Part shown: piece by piece, positions 41,915 through 50,281 of the stretch
How the letters are laid out: each line of letters opens with the position of its first letter
How positions within the stretch are numbered: the first letter of the stretch is position 1
Assembly (NCBI RefSeq): GCF_030915385.1
Contig: NZ_CP133268.1
Coordinates: forward strand, 5,058,001-5,122,000
From: Neobacillus sp. PS3-12
Lineage (GTDB): Bacteria > Bacillota > Bacilli > Bacillales > Cytobacillaceae
Length of the DNA: 64,000 nt
Reading direction: 5' to 3'
Made by a program: the position numbers and the translations under genes
The notes under the pieces: generated by a model
Database searches by the model: none
Told to the model about the DNA's origin: nothing
Seen by the model: the letters and a program-made list of their open reading frames with translations, nothing else

Positions 41915-42607
41915 ATGATGGAAATAACGTGGGAGGAAAAAAATCTATTATCTATTCGAGAGCATGCATATTTATTTTTAAAAAAGTCGATTCTCGAAGG
42001 TGAATTCCAAGCTGGTGATCGTCTTATTGAAAGAGAACTTGCTGCCAAATTAAAAATTAGCCGTACGCCTATTCGGGAGGCTTTGTTTCGGCTTGAATCG
42101 CAAGGTTTTGTAAAAACTGTTCCCAGAAAAGGTGTTGTTGTCTCGGATATTTCCGAAAATGAGGTTATTGAGGTGTTTACCATTTTAGCTTCATTAGAAG
42201 TACTCGCAGTAAAATTAGCAGCTCAAAAAATGGATAACGAAACAAGGCAGGAATTGGACCAAAAGATAAAAGAATTGAATTTATTAGAGCAGCGATCGGA
42301 AGAAGATTTTAATTTAGAACATATTCAAATGAATCGTTTAATCAACAAAGCGTCGAAAAGTCCAAAATTATTCGAAATTCTTTCTGGTCTAATTGATTAT
42401 ATTCATATGGCAGCCAATATGGGATATGAAACTCCGGGGAGAAGAAAAGAGTCATTAAAAGAACATATAGGGATCATGAAGGCCCTTCATGATCAGGATG
42501 TGGAAATAGCTGAGTATTTAATGAGAATTCATATTGAAAATTCAAAAAAGGCTTATATAAATTATGTTGAGAGTCTAAAAGAGAAGCAGAATAAAAAGAA
42601 AAAATAA
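41915..42607 (+). CDS. GntR-family regulator with FCD domain (copy B)
   Basis: 230 residues, paralogue of the regulator at 29340. The winged helix is the same in its recognition part (SRTPIREALFRLES, KTVPRKGV), and the FCD domain is similar in the first third but diverges later. The two may therefore share operators but sense different ligands, or one may be a recent duplicate. It follows the ChrA pair by 37 bases and ends in a terminator. ATG at 41915 or 41918; GGGTG is the RBS. Confidence 0.9.
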   Translation: MMEITWEEKNLLSIREHAYLFLKKSILEGEFQAGDRLIERELAAKLKISRTPIREALFRLESQGFVKTVPRKGVVVSDISENEVIEVFTILASLEVLAVKLAAQKMDNETRQELDQKIKELNLLEQRSEEDFNLEHIQMNRLINKASKSPKLFEILSGLIDYIHMAANMGYETPGRRKESLKEHIGIMKALHDQDVEIAEYLMRIHIENSKKAYINYVESLKEKQNKKKK

Positions 42608-42641
42608 AACAGGCCACTCGAAGAAAAGTAGCCTGTTTTAT
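42605..42641. terminator. Terminator of the second GntR gene
   Basis: TAAAACAGGC...ACT pairs with AGT...GCCTGTTTTA, ending in T-rich sequence. The 5' arm overlaps the stop codon. Confidence 0.82.
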
Positions 42642-42730
42642 TATTATAAGTTTTTATGTTGAGGAATATTATTATTAATATCAAGATGTTTAAAATTTAT
42701 TATATTATCGGAATATTACAATCATTGTAT

Positions 42731-42742
42731 ATTGTATACCAA
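42731..42742. promoter_or_regulatory. GntR/FCD-type operator, site 10
   Basis: ATTGTATACCAA, 29 bases before the second ferredoxin start. Same 12-mer as site 5. Confidence 0.6.
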
Positions 42743-42770
42743 TAAAATATTTTAAGGGGAGGAAATGACA

Positions 42771-43121
42771 ATGCCAAAAATCCGTTTCATAAATAGCAAT
42801 AAAGAATTTGATGTACCAAATGGATCAAGTATATTAAGAATGTCACTTCGCTATGATGGAGAGCTTCCAAACCGATGTGGCGGGGGAATTTGTGGGTCAT
42901 GTGTCTTTAAAGCAGAAGAGGGTACGGAATTTTTAGATAATGTGAAGGTACAAGAAAGAAGAAAATTAGGGGAAGAATGGTTAAAAAAGGGATATCGCCT
43001 CGGATGCCAGACATTTGTGACAGACGGTGATGTTGCCATTTCTTGGGATGACGAAGTTACAAGTCAAGTAAAGGTAAGAAAGCCGGATAAGATTCAAAAA
43101 GAAGTAACTGCAAGTAAATAA
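42771..43121 (+). CDS. [2Fe-2S] ferredoxin (second of the cluster)
   Basis: 116 residues from the ATG at 42771, nine bases after GGGGAGG; the ATG at 42765 is too close to the RBS. The ligands are in RCGGGICGSC (C-x4-C-x2-C) with the fourth in LGCQT. It is only distantly similar to the ferredoxin at 36277, so the cluster has two different electron carriers. It closes the cluster on the right, with its own operator and terminator. Confidence 0.9.
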   Translation: MPKIRFINSNKEFDVPNGSSILRMSLRYDGELPNRCGGGICGSCVFKAEEGTEFLDNVKVQERRKLGEEWLKKGYRLGCQTFVTDGDVAISWDDEVTSQVKVRKPDKIQKEVTASK

Positions 43122-43136
43122 TTTTTATTACTTAAC

Positions 43137-43163
43137 AAAAAAGAAGGGTCTCCCTTCTTTTTT
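43137..43163 (+). terminator. Terminator of the second ferredoxin gene
   Basis: AAAAAAGAAGGG and CCCTTCTTTTTT form a perfect stem around TCT. Confidence 0.9.
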
Positions 43164-43205
43164 ATGTTTTTTTACGAGTAAAACTCTCATGGGGAATGGC
43201 ATGAC

Positions 43206-44297
43206 TTATGATGAACCTTGGTCTGGCCCTTGAATAAGAGGTTCTAGATAACGCTTGTTATGAAGAATACTCGGATGATCTGGCAGATATTTTCGTGCAA
43301 TCTCATTGTGTACATATGCTGATGCAAAATTTCCTAACATATCATAACAAACGCATAATTGTAAATGTGGTAGCCAAGTCCAATAGGCATGATTAATTAA
43401 TCCCATATTGTCAGTTGGTTTTTCCAACCCAGTGGCAAGTTTATACCAAAATATAGCTATATTGTACTGATGATCTTCAAGAAAGCGGGCACCAAGGCGA
43501 CAGCAAAACTCAGCTCGGGGGGAGTCGTATTCAAAGGATTTTAGAATGTATTGAAGCTCAAGCTTATGATCTCCTATAGTATTAAAACAATCTGCTAATC
43601 TTCCGCAAGCCGAAATGTAGTCCTCAACCCAACCAGTAGTTGTTGCTAAAAATTTTTTATAAAATTCTATCGCTTTATTGATTTTCTGATGCTCAAATAG
43701 TTCATTAGCAAAGTAATAAAGATCCCTTGGTGAGAATTGTTCACCCCGCTTTAAACGATTTTCATAGATTCGAAGGTTCCTGTCTGAATCATGATGGATG
43801 CGGTTATGGGTGACAGCAATATCGCTATGAAGGATACTTCCCCAAACCTCCAGGTACTCGTGTACGGGCCCGCGCCATTGAAAATTGTTGCGTTTTTTCA
43901 CAAGTCGATTACGGCGCAGGCTGGAAGTGACATTTCCGTTTTCATCAAAAGCCAGATTGTAATGCATGGTTACAGAATCTATCGAAGGGTCCAGAGTTTC
44001 TTTTAACGATAAAAATTTTTTACGGTCATCTTCCAACAAGCTATCATCGGCATCTAACCAAAAAATGTAGTCCATTTTAGCATGACTAAACGCAAAATTA
44101 CGTGCTGTAGCAAAGTCATTGATCCATTTAAAATCAATGATCCTATCTGTGTATCGAGATACGACTTCTTTTGTTCGATCAGTTGACCCTGTATCAACGA
44201 TGATAATTTCATTGACAAGGTCTTTTACAGAATCTAAACATTTCGCAATGCTGTCTTCTTCATTTTTTACAATCATACAAAGGCTGACTGTTATCAA
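43206..44297 (-). CDS. Family-2 glycosyltransferase with TPR-like C-terminus
   Basis: 363 residues from a TTG start with GGAGCGA upstream. The GT-A domain has SLCMIVKNEEDSIAKCL, EIIIVDTGSTDRT and the metal-binding WLDADDSL (DxD). It is followed from about residue 190 by helical repeats (RDLYYFANELFEHQKINKAIEFYKK and others). This combination is known from SunS-type peptide S-glycosyltransferases and glycan-polymerising enzymes. The acceptor is unknown and no bacteriocin precursor is adjacent. Confidence 0.85.
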   Translation of the reverse strand: MITVSLCMIVKNEEDSIAKCLDSVKDLVNEIIIVDTGSTDRTKEVVSRYTDRIIDFKWINDFATARNFAFSHAKMDYIFWLDADDSLLEDDRKKFLSLKETLDPSIDSVTMHYNLAFDENGNVTSSLRRNRLVKKRNNFQWRGPVHEYLEVWGSILHSDIAVTHNRIHHDSDRNLRIYENRLKRGEQFSPRDLYYFANELFEHQKINKAIEFYKKFLATTTGWVEDYISACGRLADCFNTIGDHKLELQYILKSFEYDSPRAEFCCRLGARFLEDHQYNIAIFWYKLATGLEKPTDNMGLINHAYWTWLPHLQLCVCYDMLGNFASAYVHNEIARKYLPDHPSILHNKRYLEPLIQGPDQGSS

Positions 44298-44430
44298 GTT
44301 CGTCGCTCCTTTAACCCAATGTTCGTCCTTTACTCTAAACTATGAAAAAAGAGCAGACATGGTGTGTACAATCCCTGTATTCGTTGGAGGTAAAAAATAT
44401 CATATACATGGTGATTCGTATAATAATACA

Positions 44431-44466
44431 AAAAAGACCAAAGTCTGAGGTGACCTTGGTCTTTTT
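44431..44466 (-). terminator. Terminator of the RND pump gene
   Basis: AAAAAGACCAAAGTC pairs with a GACCTTGGTCTTTTT arm; on the minus strand it follows the pump stop and ends in T5. Confidence 0.8.
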
Positions 44467-44476
44467 GAATATTCTA

Positions 44477-47400
44477 TTATGCGAGTTCGTTTAGTAATTT
44501 CTCATTTTTTCGTTGTTTATGGTAGATCAATTCATATACGACAGGAACAACTATTAGTGTTAAGAATGTTGATGTTGTAAGCCCGCCGATTACAACAATA
44601 GCCAGTGATTGTGAGAGCAGTGCACCTTCGGACATGCCAAGTGACATCGGCAGCAGTGCACATATTGTTGCTATGGCCGTCATTAAGATTGGACGTAACC
44701 GAGTCGCACCAGCTTCAAGTAATGCTTCACGAATGGACAATCCTTTTTTACGTTGCTGCTGAACACGGTCAACAAGCACAATTGCATTTGTAACGGCAAT
44801 TCCGACAAGCATCAGTGCTCCAATCATCGCTGGCATATCAAGAACCTTTCCAGATATAAATAAGCCAACTAATCCTCCGATAATTGCAAGAGGAAGTGCA
44901 AACAAGATCGTAAATGGGGCTTTTGCTTCACCAAAGGCGATAACCATTACAAGGTAAACAGCGCCAATTGCAACGAGCAAGGCCATCCCAAGCTGTGAAA
45001 ACCCTTCATTCATTTGCGAGGATACACCGCCAATTGAAGCCTTTACAGTACCCGGAAGCTTCACATCTTTCAATTGAGAAGTTACCTGTTTGGTAATGCT
45101 GCCCACATCATTCGATTTCGATGAAAGTGTTATCGTTGCATATTGTTCTCCATTCTTTTCTTGTATGCTGACAGGACCCTGAACTTCTTGAATGTCAGCC
45201 ACATCGGATAAATGCAGTGTTTTTCCCATAGTTGTTTTAATTTCTAAGGAGGAAATATCCTCGATTTTCGATGGAGGATCAATTTTTAGACCGAGATTGA
45301 CATCTACCTGATCTTTACCTATTTTAAAGGTGGTTACTTTTTGGTCTGTTAATAATTGTTGAACCGAACCCATAATCTGAGCCGTTGTTAACCCCTCTGC
45401 AGCAGCTGCATCTTTTTTGACATTGATGTTGATTTGTGGTTTTGATTCACTTAAATTGTTTTCAATGTCAGAAACATCCGTTATTTTTTTAAATTGCTTT
45501 GTTAATATATTTGTTGCTTCTTTTACTTCTCCTAAGTTGCTACCAGTGACAGTCACTTCAACATTATTGTTGTTTCCGCCATTTGGATTCATTTGGGTAA
45601 CCTGGATTTTTGCCTGAGCATTCGTCAAAGGATTAACTTCCTTTTGAAGTTTTTTCACAGTCACTTCAACATCAGCTGTATCCGAGAGCTTTACAAAAAT
45701 TGTACCGGAGTTCGTACCAGAAATTTTCCCGGTTGTGTTCAAGGAACCTTTGGCAGAGCCAATGGTGGTCTGGTAGAAATCAATATTTTTCGCCTTCGCC
45801 AGCAGTGATTCCACTTTTTTAACTGTTTCATCGGTTGTCTTTAATGTTGTTCCTACAGGGTAAGTGATATCCACGTTCACATACTTATCCTTTGATTGCG
45901 GAATAAAGCCTGTACCGATTAGAGGAATTAATGAAAGACTTCCAATAAGAAGCAAAATCGATCCGATTGATACAATCAGCTTATGATTCAGTGCCCAGTT
46001 CAATGTTGTTTGATACTTTTTCTTCAATTTTCCATTTCCAGCATGTTCATGTGCGAGATTTTTCTGCTTTAACAAAAATAATTTTGCTAAAAGGGGTACA
46101 ACCGTTACCGCTACAATAAGTGATGCTAAAAGAGAGAAGACCACGGTTAATGCAAACGGTAAAAAGATTTTACCGATCATCCCACTTACTAAACCAAGTG
46201 GTAAAAACACAGCCATTGTTGTTAATGTACTCGATGTAATAGCTGAGGCAACTTCTTTTACACCTAACAAAATAACATTGGTATCCCTGTCTTTTGTCTT
46301 CATAATTTGTCTGTACGTATTTTCGATGACAACAATACTATCATCAACAACACGTCCAACTGCAACAGCTAATCCGCCTAATGTCATGACATTAAGGGTA
46401 ATATTAAGTTGTTTTAAAAATAACATTGCAATTAAAATCGACAGCGGAATCGAAATAACCGAAATAAGGGTTGAACGTACGTTTCTTAAAAATAATAGAA
46501 TAACGATACAGGCAAATATGGCGCCTAGAATTCCTTCTTTAAGCATCCCATTAATGGATTGTTTTACAGCAGTGGATTGATCAAAAACAACCGTCACATC
46601 TGTCCCTTTTGGCAGATCTCCTTTTAGTTTAGCAAGTTGTGTTTTGACTCCATCAGCTACATCAACTGTATTAGAATCCTGTGTTTTAATGATATCAAGG
46701 ACAACGCTCGGAGCTCCATTTGTTCTGGAAATGGCAGAGGCGTTTTCACTACCTGTTTTAATCTCGGCAATATCCTTCAATGCAACTAACTGTATTGATT
46801 GGTCATTGTTGGCTGCAGGTGTTTGATTTTCTACTGTTGCCGACTTTTGTTTTTGTTGCAGCTGTTGCTGCCCATTTTGGGTGCCTGTGTTTTTCATTGC
46901 TTCCTGCAATGTTTTTAGTTGTTGCTGCATTGCATTTAGTGCTGTCTGCCCAATTTGAATTTGTTTTGAAAGCTGTAAAATGGTTTGTTGTGCTTTTGCT
47001 TTTTCCTCGGCAGTTGAACTTGGATTTGTGAGGATTACATTTTGCTGTTGCAAGGCAAATTTTGCATCAGTCAGTTGGTTTTGGGTGTCGCCAATGGCTG
47101 ACACTAATTGAATTTGGGCTGACAAGGCCTGATTCATTCCTGCCATGCCTTGACCTAATTGACCAACAGATTGACCCAATTGCCCTACGGCCTGTCCCAG
47201 GTCGGAAACGCCTTTTCCAATCTGTGAAAATGTATTGGCCATCGCCTTTTGTGAATCTGGAAAAATCGGAATGAGCAAATTACGAACATCATCTGCAGAT
47301 GTAATTTTTCCGGATAAACGGACGGGTTTTGATTGGTCCCCAATCGTTAGAGACGTTATAGGGAAGGACATATTGTTTCCTTGCAATTGCTGCTGGACTT

Positions 47401-48001
47401 GTTGGAAGGTAATCCCTTTTTCTTTTAGTTTGTCAGGTAATAACCGTACGTAAACGCCGCTGTCTCGTTGGGTGGATACATTGACTTGCCCAACACCGGC
47501 AACGGTTGTTAAGTTTGACACAATATTTTCGCGTACTTGTTTTTCTAATTCTCCATCTGAAAGGTGTTTATTTGATAATGAAACCTTTAAAATTGGAAAA
47601 GACCCAAAGCTGATCCGTGTTACTTGTGGTGTTACCACACCTTCGGGTAATTTTACATTCTTAACGGCATCTTCAATTTTTTGTTTGGCATCATCTAAAT
47701 TTGCTGAATAATCAAATTGAGCAACAATCGCCGAAATATTATCCGATGAGGTTGTGCTAATATCCTTTAATCCAGGTATTCCTGATAAAGATTTAGAGAG
47801 CGGTTCTGATACTAAATCCTTAATATCGTCTGGAGCAGCTCCAGGATATGGGGTAATAATGGCGATAATTGGAATGTTTACATCTGGCATTGTTTCTTTT
47901 TTAAGATTAACTGCTGAGTAGCTGCCACCAAAAGCAATGAGTACTGCAATAATCAAAACAGCCGCTGTATTTTTTAACGAAAATCGTGTTAGCCAATTCA
48001 T
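44477..48001 (-). CDS. RND-type efflux permease (AcrB/SwrC-like) with a coiled-coil insert
   Basis: A 1174-residue pump, longer than the usual 1020-1065. TM1 is at the N-terminus and the central and C-terminal membrane bundles carry GRVVDDSIVVIENTYRQ and GIAVTNAIVLVDRVQQQ, the proton-relay helices. The extra length is an insert at about 245-400 in the first periplasmic-equivalent domain. It has heptad glycine/glutamine repeats (DLGQAVGQLGQSVGQLGQ), a helical stretch and a QLQQKQKSATVENQ linker. Gram-positive RND pumps such as SwrC export surfactants or fatty acids. No membrane-fusion-protein gene is adjacent, so the insert may replace it. Single-gene unit. Confidence 0.92.
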   Translation of the reverse strand: MNWLTRFSLKNTAAVLIIAVLIAFGGSYSAVNLKKETMPDVNIPIIAIITPYPGAAPDDIKDLVSEPLSKSLSGIPGLKDISTTSSDNISAIVAQFDYSANLDDAKQKIEDAVKNVKLPEGVVTPQVTRISFGSFPILKVSLSNKHLSDGELEKQVRENIVSNLTTVAGVGQVNVSTQRDSGVYVRLLPDKLKEKGITFQQVQQQLQGNNMSFPITSLTIGDQSKPVRLSGKITSADDVRNLLIPIFPDSQKAMANTFSQIGKGVSDLGQAVGQLGQSVGQLGQGMAGMNQALSAQIQLVSAIGDTQNQLTDAKFALQQQNVILTNPSSTAEEKAKAQQTILQLSKQIQIGQTALNAMQQQLKTLQEAMKNTGTQNGQQQLQQKQKSATVENQTPAANNDQSIQLVALKDIAEIKTGSENASAISRTNGAPSVVLDIIKTQDSNTVDVADGVKTQLAKLKGDLPKGTDVTVVFDQSTAVKQSINGMLKEGILGAIFACIVILLFLRNVRSTLISVISIPLSILIAMLFLKQLNITLNVMTLGGLAVAVGRVVDDSIVVIENTYRQIMKTKDRDTNVILLGVKEVASAITSSTLTTMAVFLPLGLVSGMIGKIFLPFALTVVFSLLASLIVAVTVVPLLAKLFLLKQKNLAHEHAGNGKLKKKYQTTLNWALNHKLIVSIGSILLLIGSLSLIPLIGTGFIPQSKDKYVNVDITYPVGTTLKTTDETVKKVESLLAKAKNIDFYQTTIGSAKGSLNTTGKISGTNSGTIFVKLSDTADVEVTVKKLQKEVNPLTNAQAKIQVTQMNPNGGNNNNVEVTVTGSNLGEVKEATNILTKQFKKITDVSDIENNLSESKPQININVKKDAAAAEGLTTAQIMGSVQQLLTDQKVTTFKIGKDQVDVNLGLKIDPPSKIEDISSLEIKTTMGKTLHLSDVADIQEVQGPVSIQEKNGEQYATITLSSKSNDVGSITKQVTSQLKDVKLPGTVKASIGGVSSQMNEGFSQLGMALLVAIGAVYLVMVIAFGEAKAPFTILFALPLAIIGGLVGLFISGKVLDMPAMIGALMLVGIAVTNAIVLVDRVQQQRKKGLSIREALLEAGATRLRPILMTAIATICALLPMSLGMSEGALLSQSLAIVVIGGLTTSTFLTLIVVPVVYELIYHKQRKNEKLLNELA

Positions 48002-48153
48002 TATGAAAATGGGACCCCCTGCCTAAGTTTTTGTACAAAATGACCTTATAGTCACAAGTAAATATAAATGATTGATAGATTGATTGCAATACGAAAACTC
48101 ACAGCTCAGTTGCTATGTTTTAAGAGGGTGAAAAAGATAAAGAACATATACAA

Positions 48154-48183
48154 ACTGTCCATGAGAAGGAGCCCATGGACAGT
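48154..48183 (-). terminator. Hairpin after the TVP38-like gene
   Basis: ACTGTCCATG and CATGGACAGT form a ten-pair stem, just downstream of the minus-strand stop at 48194. The T tract is weak, so this is a poor terminator or a message stabiliser. Confidence 0.55.
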
Positions 48184-48193
48184 GTTGGAAAAC

Positions 48194-48832
48194 TTATTTA
48201 GTATTTTTTTCTGGGAGCACTTTAGGCATCCGCTTGGAAACAATAAAGCAGGCAGCCATGGAAATAATAAGAAGATAAGAGCCATAAAGACTAATCGAAA
48301 ACCATTTGTTGTGAATGATGTTTGCTCCAGCAAAGGATACAATAAAAATATTTGGTATTTTCCCTATTGCAGAAGCCAGAAAGAATATTTTCCAATCCAC
48401 TTTACTTAAACCGCATGCTGCATTGAAGACGGGTGCAGGAATAATGGGGATTAATCTCGCAACTAGGATCGCAATGAAGGAGTTTCGATTTAATATTTCC
48501 TGGTATTCCATTACCTTTGGATATTTTTGCAATGTACTTTGGGCCCAATCTCTGAAACCATATCTAGAAATAAAAAAGAACAATAATGTCCCAATCATTG
48601 CACCAGTATAAGAAATGAATAAGCCTTCAGTGGCACCGAAGAGGGCGCCAATCATTCCCCCGAGAACGGTAAAGGGAACCACTGGAAAAAAAACACATAT
48701 AGTAACCATCAGCATACTGATTAATACAGCATATGGTCCGTCTTGTTTGACCAGTTCAATTAAGATATCTTTTTGAGTATAGCCAAAAAGAATAATTGAA
48801 ATCACGAAAAGAATACTGATGATTTTTTTCAA
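48194..48832 (-). CDS. TVP38/TMEM64 family membrane protein
   Basis: 212 residues, six hydrophobic segments. The SNARE-associated/DedA-like core is visible: FFPVVPFTVLGGMIGALFGATEG, ISRYGFRDW, then VARLIPIIPAPVFNAACGLSKV. TTG start with GGGGTG at good distance. Such proteins are flippase-like membrane proteins of uncertain substrate, probably lipid-linked. Confidence 0.88.
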   Translation of the reverse strand: MKKIISILFVISIILFGYTQKDILIELVKQDGPYAVLISMLMVTICVFFPVVPFTVLGGMIGALFGATEGLFISYTGAMIGTLLFFFISRYGFRDWAQSTLQKYPKVMEYQEILNRNSFIAILVARLIPIIPAPVFNAACGLSKVDWKIFFLASAIGKIPNIFIVSFAGANIIHNKWFSISLYGSYLLIISMAACFIVSKRMPKVLPEKNTK

Positions 48833-49028
48833 AATTTTACACCCCAGTTTATTTTATACTATCCATGACAGTTCATCATATGGAATTTTTTGTCATGATA
48901 ACACAATTTTTAAATGTATGGTACTATCTTGTTCATTTTTTTGAATCTATAGTGATTATACTTCAAAATGATATACTAACGTTGAATATTTTTAAGAGAA
49001 AAAATTCAAAGGTTGGGAGGACCTACTA

Positions 49029-49667
49029 ATTAAAGCAATATTAATCCATGGATTTGGTAAAAGTCCTAAAGATATGAAACCCCTTGTACAAAATTTGGAG
49101 TTACTTGGATATGAATGTATGGTGCCAAATTTGCCATTAACTTTTAAAGAGTTTGACCATTCTGCACTTGAATTAGAAGTGATATTGGAGAAACTGATTG
49201 AATCCAATTTAAAAAATGGAGAAAAAATAAATCTTGTTGGTCATAGTACAGGTGGATTAGTTATTAGAAAATTTGTTTCTGAAACAAAGCATTTATCTAG
49301 TATTGGAAGATGCGTTCTTATCGCTACACCCAATAAGGGAAGTAAGCTAGCAAATATTGCTGCTAGTATTAAACCAGTGGGGGAAATTTATCGGACGTTA
49401 AGATCGCTAAAATATGAATACATTGAACAAATTGAATTTACTTCTGCTCCTGATATTGAAATCGCAGCAATAGCGGGTAATAAAAATAACCTTTTTTGGG
49501 GGAATTTAATTCGTGACGAAAACGATGGACGAGTTGAACTTAGCTCTGTGTATTATCCCGAGCTAAAAGATTGTATTACATTGCCATATGGGCACAATGA
49601 AATACATCACCAACAGGAAACGGCAAAATGGGTTGATATATTTATAAGAACGGGTAAGTTTTTATAA
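49029..49667 (+). CDS. Alpha/beta-fold hydrolase with an apparent ATT start
   Basis: About 212 residues. The frame starts with the first core strand and oxyanion loop KAILIHGFGKSPKD, which lies upstream of the first ATG (49074). No ATG, GTG or TTG occurs between the previous in-frame stop (48993) and this strand. ATT at 49029 sits eight bases after GGGAGG, so translation probably starts there, or the ATT is an ATG misread or mutated. The nucleophile is the Ser of VGHSTGGLVI, and the catalytic His is near YGHNEIHH. Lipase/esterase-like, substrate unknown. Single-gene unit. Confidence 0.78.
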   Translation: MKAILIHGFGKSPKDMKPLVQNLELLGYECMVPNLPLTFKEFDHSALELEVILEKLIESNLKNGEKINLVGHSTGGLVIRKFVSETKHLSSIGRCVLIATPNKGSKLANIAASIKPVGEIYRTLRSLKYEYIEQIEFTSAPDIEIAAIAGNKNNLFWGNLIRDENDGRVELSSVYYPELKDCITLPYGHNEIHHQQETAKWVDIFIRTGKFL

Positions 49668-49749
49668 TATCTTTAATTTTTCCTTTGGTCTAAATTACCA
49701 AGTTGTGCATGATATAAACACTTTGTTTATAGTAGAAAATTATTGTAGG

Positions 49750-49765
49750 TGTGATTAATATCACG
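49750..49765. promoter_or_regulatory. Fnr-type site upstream of the haemoglobin gene
   Basis: TGTGATTAATATCACG matches TGTGA-N6-TCACA with one change. Its centre (49757.5) is 41.5 bases from the start expected from the TATAAT at 49787-49792. That is the geometry of a class II Fnr activation site. Confidence 0.7.
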
Positions 49766-49786
49766 ATAACATACCCGATATATCTT

Positions 49787-49792
49787 TATAAT
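49787..49792 (+). promoter_or_regulatory. -10 element of the haemoglobin promoter
   Basis: A perfect TATAAT, with no good -35 hexamer at 16-18 bases upstream, as expected for an activator-dependent promoter. Confidence 0.6.
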
Positions 49793-49825
49793 ATTAGCAA
49801 CAAAGGAAGGATGAGGGTGAATTAG

Positions 49826-50221
49826 TTGGAATACACTTTTAAATCACTTTTTGAAGAAATAGGCGGTCTAGAAACCATTGATAAACTTGTGGAAGCATTT
49901 TATCCTCGCGTCTATGATGATAATGATTTGCGACCAATTTTTGAAGGGGATATGGAAGAAATAAAAAGAAAGCAAAAATTGTTTCTGCCCCAATTTTTAG
50001 GGGGTCCAGCACTGTATAGTATGGAATTTGGACCACCTGCAATGAGACAGAGACATTTGCCACACGAGGTGACTCCTACACGAGCACGTGCCTGGCTACG
50101 CTGTATGAAAGCAGCGTTTCATGAAATTGGTCTTGATCAAAATCCTGCTGGAGTGGAATTTTACGATCGCTTAACTCAAGTTGCCGGAATTATGGTAAAC
50201 ACTCCTGATCCAGATGAATAA
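49826..50221 (+). CDS. Group II truncated haemoglobin (YjbI-like)
   Basis: 131 residues from a TTG seven bases after GAGGGTGA. The 2-on-2 globin pattern is clear: EEIGGLETIDKLVEAFYPRV, the proximal His in MRQRHLP, and the group II Trp G8 in ARAWLRCM. It binds O2/NO and may protect against nitrosative stress or scavenge oxygen. The upstream Fnr-type site suggests oxygen-limited expression. Confidence 0.93.
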   Translation: MEYTFKSLFEEIGGLETIDKLVEAFYPRVYDDNDLRPIFEGDMEEIKRKQKLFLPQFLGGPALYSMEFGPPAMRQRHLPHEVTPTRARAWLRCMKAAFHEIGLDQNPAGVEFYDRLTQVAGIMVNTPDPDE

Positions 50222-50225
50222 AACA

Positions 50226-50268
50226 AAAAAGATCCTCTACACCATCAATCGGTGAAAGGGATCTTTTT
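50226..50268. terminator. Terminator of the haemoglobin gene
   Basis: AAAAAGATCC...ACACC pairs with GGTG...GGATCTTTTT. A's and T's flank both ends, so it is bidirectional and also serves the converging coat gene. Confidence 0.82.
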
Positions 50269-50281
50269 AATCCGTATTTCA

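Noticed and set aside
48068..48409. 113-codon plus-strand ORF
   Set aside because: It is antisense to the TVP38-like gene and contains no recognisable domain.
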